From: Pedobacter sp. KBS0701
Lineage (GTDB): Bacteria; Bacteroidota; Bacteroidia; Sphingobacteriales; Sphingobacteriaceae
Assembly: GCF_005938645.2 (NCBI RefSeq)
Contig: NZ_CP042171.1
Location: 186,001-250,000 of the forward strand
Reading direction: 5' to 3'
Length of the DNA stretch: 64,000 nucleotides
A program made the translations under genes and the position numbers. Shown piece by piece: positions 62,632 through 64,000 of this stretch (within the stretch, counting starts at the first letter, position 1; every line of letters begins with the position of its first letter). Below the pieces are notes generated by a model that was given only the letters and a program-made list of their open reading frames with translations, ran no database searches and had not been told where the DNA came from.

Positions 62632-64000
62632 TTATTTTGCCACGATTACATTCGCTCCGCCTGGTAAAAGTTTTAGTTTTAATTGTTTTGTCTTATTTAA
62701 TTTCAGCTGTTTTATTTGAGGTGAACGGTCGCCGGCATCTGAGTATAAGGTAACTTCAGTACCTGATAACATTGGAAGCGAAATGTCGATTGTTTTCTCC
62801 GTAGTTTCAGCATTTATAGCGGCAATATACCAGGCATCGCCATGGCGACGTGCCAATACACAATATTTTCCAGGATATCCATCAAGGAAAACAGTATTGT
62901 CCCAGGTTGTTGGCACATTTTTCATAAAATCGATCACGTGAGGCGCAACATCGCTGAGGTTATTTGGGGTGATGCCAAAATTCTGCACTGGATTCTGGAA
63001 AAGAATAGCGGTTGCCAATTGGAAAGTTTCTGTTGTTTTTCTGATTGTTCCTCCGTCATTTTTCTTGTTATGGCGCTTATTTAAAAGAACGGGGCCGAAA
63101 TCCATTGAGCCGATAGCATTTCGGATAAAGGGGTGAAGGCTGGCATTGAAAGCTTCGTTATCATTGGCATGTTGCCCAAATATCAGGTTCTCGGATGCCA
63201 ATACCGCCTCGCTTCCAGCATAATTAGGGTACATTCTTTCCCAACCTCTGGGTATTGTACAGCCATGGAAGATTACCGTTAAACCAAAAGTGTTGGCATC
63301 AGCTAAAATATCTTCATACAGTTTCATGGTTTCCTGTTTGTCGCCACCAAAGAAATCTACCTTAATTCCTTTCACCCCAATCTGCTGCATCCACGCCATT
63401 TCCTGTTTTCTTGCAGAGGCGGTATTCATTTTATATTTAGGACTTTGTGGCGCATCGTTCCAAAAACCATTGGAGTTATACCACAAGGCAATGCCAACCT
63501 TTTTGTCTTTGCCATAGGCAACCAGTTCCTCGATTTTTTTCCGTCCGATCTTTGTGTCCCACCAGTTATCAATCAGTACAAACTCATAACCCATGGCCGC
63601 AGAAAGATCAATAAACTTTTTCTGATCCTCGAAATTAATACTTTCATCTTGCCATAACAGCCAGCTCCAGGTAGACCGGCCAAAGGTATAGTTTTTCGAT
63701 GCGGCATACTGCGGCGCTACAACATCGAATGGAACAGTAGTTTCAACAATCGGTTTAAGTGTACGTCCGACAGTAATGGTACGCCAGGGTGTATTGCCTG
63801 GTAATGATATCGTTGGATTTGCACTACCGATGCCATTGTTTTCTCCCTTCTCCGGGAAAGCAATTTTGTAATGACCATCTTTAGTGCCTTCGCTTAGCCT
63901 GGAACCACAGTATAGCGAATTTACGCCCGTTTCTGAAAGTAATACCCAGCCTTCATTCCCTAAATGGAAAAGGGCGGGAAAAGTATAACCTATGCCATAT
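62632..64000 (-). CDS. glycoside hydrolase family 97, N-terminus cut by the window edge
   Basis: 456 complete codons, open to the right edge; the N-terminal part of the beta-sandwich is missing. Visible are the end of that domain (LLSETGVNSLYCGSRL), the barrel (TWSWLLWQD, LIDNWWD, KVDFFGGDKQE, GWERMYPN) and the small C-terminal sandwich. The Asp of KVDFF (63355-63357) matches the nucleophile position of retaining GH97 enzymes such as alpha-galactosidases, and the Glu of ASENLI (63190-63192) the acid/base. An inverting SusB-type glucosidase is therefore less likely. Upstream of GH127 on the same strand. Confidence 0.88.
   Translation of the reverse strand, partial: YGIGYTFPALFHLGNEGWVLLSETGVNSLYCGSRLSEGTKDGHYKIAFPEKGENNGIGSANPTISLPGNTPWRTITVGRTLKPIVETTVPFDVVAPQYAASKNYTFGRSTWSWLLWQDESINFEDQKKFIDLSAAMGYEFVLIDNWWDTKIGRKKIEELVAYGKDKKVGIALWYNSNGFWNDAPQSPKYKMNTASARKQEMAWMQQIGVKGIKVDFFGGDKQETMKLYEDILADANTFGLTVIFHGCTIPRGWERMYPNYAGSEAVLASENLIFGQHANDNEAFNASLHPFIRNAIGSMDFGPVLLNKRHNKKNDGGTIRKTTETFQLATAILFQNPVQNFGITPNNLSDVAPHVIDFMKNVPTTWDNTVFLDGYPGKYCVLARRHGDAWYIAAINAETTEKTIDISLPMLSGTEVTLYSDAGDRSPQIKQLKLNKTKQLKLKLLPGGANVIVAK

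Overview
The window is from a Bacteroidota genome, most likely Pedobacter or a close relative in the Sphingobacteriaceae. The evidence is three SusC/SusD pairs, Bacteroidota-type promoters (TTTG, about 19 bases, TAnnTTTG), many lipoproteins whose lipobox Cys is often followed by Lys-Lys, modest GC content and intergenic repeats of the 'GTCATCCTGAGCCTGTCGAA' type. There is no rRNA, CRISPR array, transposase or phage gene. Assignments rest on reading the sequence and on remembered family motifs; no database search was run.

Layout. 1-3.9 kb is housekeeping: a cut-off beta-carbonic anhydrase, a Crp/Fnr regulator divergent from a HAD hydrolase/CatA-like acyltransferase pair, and tRNA-Ala(GGC) with its own promoter and terminator. 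4.2-6.5 kb holds small secreted or membrane proteins of unknown function, one of which looks frameshifted. 6.7-10.6 kb has a GH2 enzyme, a small lipoprotein and a second Crp/Fnr protein.

PUL 1 (11.6-30.3 kb): a hybrid two-component regulator (HTCS) upstream of SusC, SusD and two lipoproteins of the DUF4959/DUF5000 and DUF4998 types. It is flanked by a ricin-lectin HExxH protease, a GH43-GH43 fusion and a second HExxH protein. PUL 2 (30.9-44.4 kb): ECF sigma factor, FecR-type anti-sigma factor, STN-bearing SusC, SusD and GH31. The same strand continues with almost no gap into SGNH/TPR, SxtJ-like, DUF5989-like and O-carbamoyltransferase genes. The 49-residue DUF5989-like gene is easily missed. 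A divergent GH127/GH43 pair (45.5-52.4 kb) sits exactly between two direct copies of a roughly 420-bp repeat. PUL 3 (53.3-64 kb): SusC, SusD, a fasciclin-like lipoprotein and a DUF5007 lipoprotein, preceded by a second GH127 and a GH97 enzyme cut by the right edge.

How it may work together (inference). Two beta-L-arabinofuranosidase-type GH127 enzymes, three GH43 domains, and GH2, GH31 and GH97 enzymes point to arabinose- and galactose-rich plant polymers. The two secreted HExxH proteins raise the possibility that the target is a glycoprotein such as extensin or arabinogalactan-protein. Each SusC/SusD system has a different regulatory arrangement: HTCS, sigma/anti-sigma, or no local regulator. 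The most unusual feature is the sxtI/sxtJ/sxtK-like carbamoylation cassette attached to the end of PUL 2.
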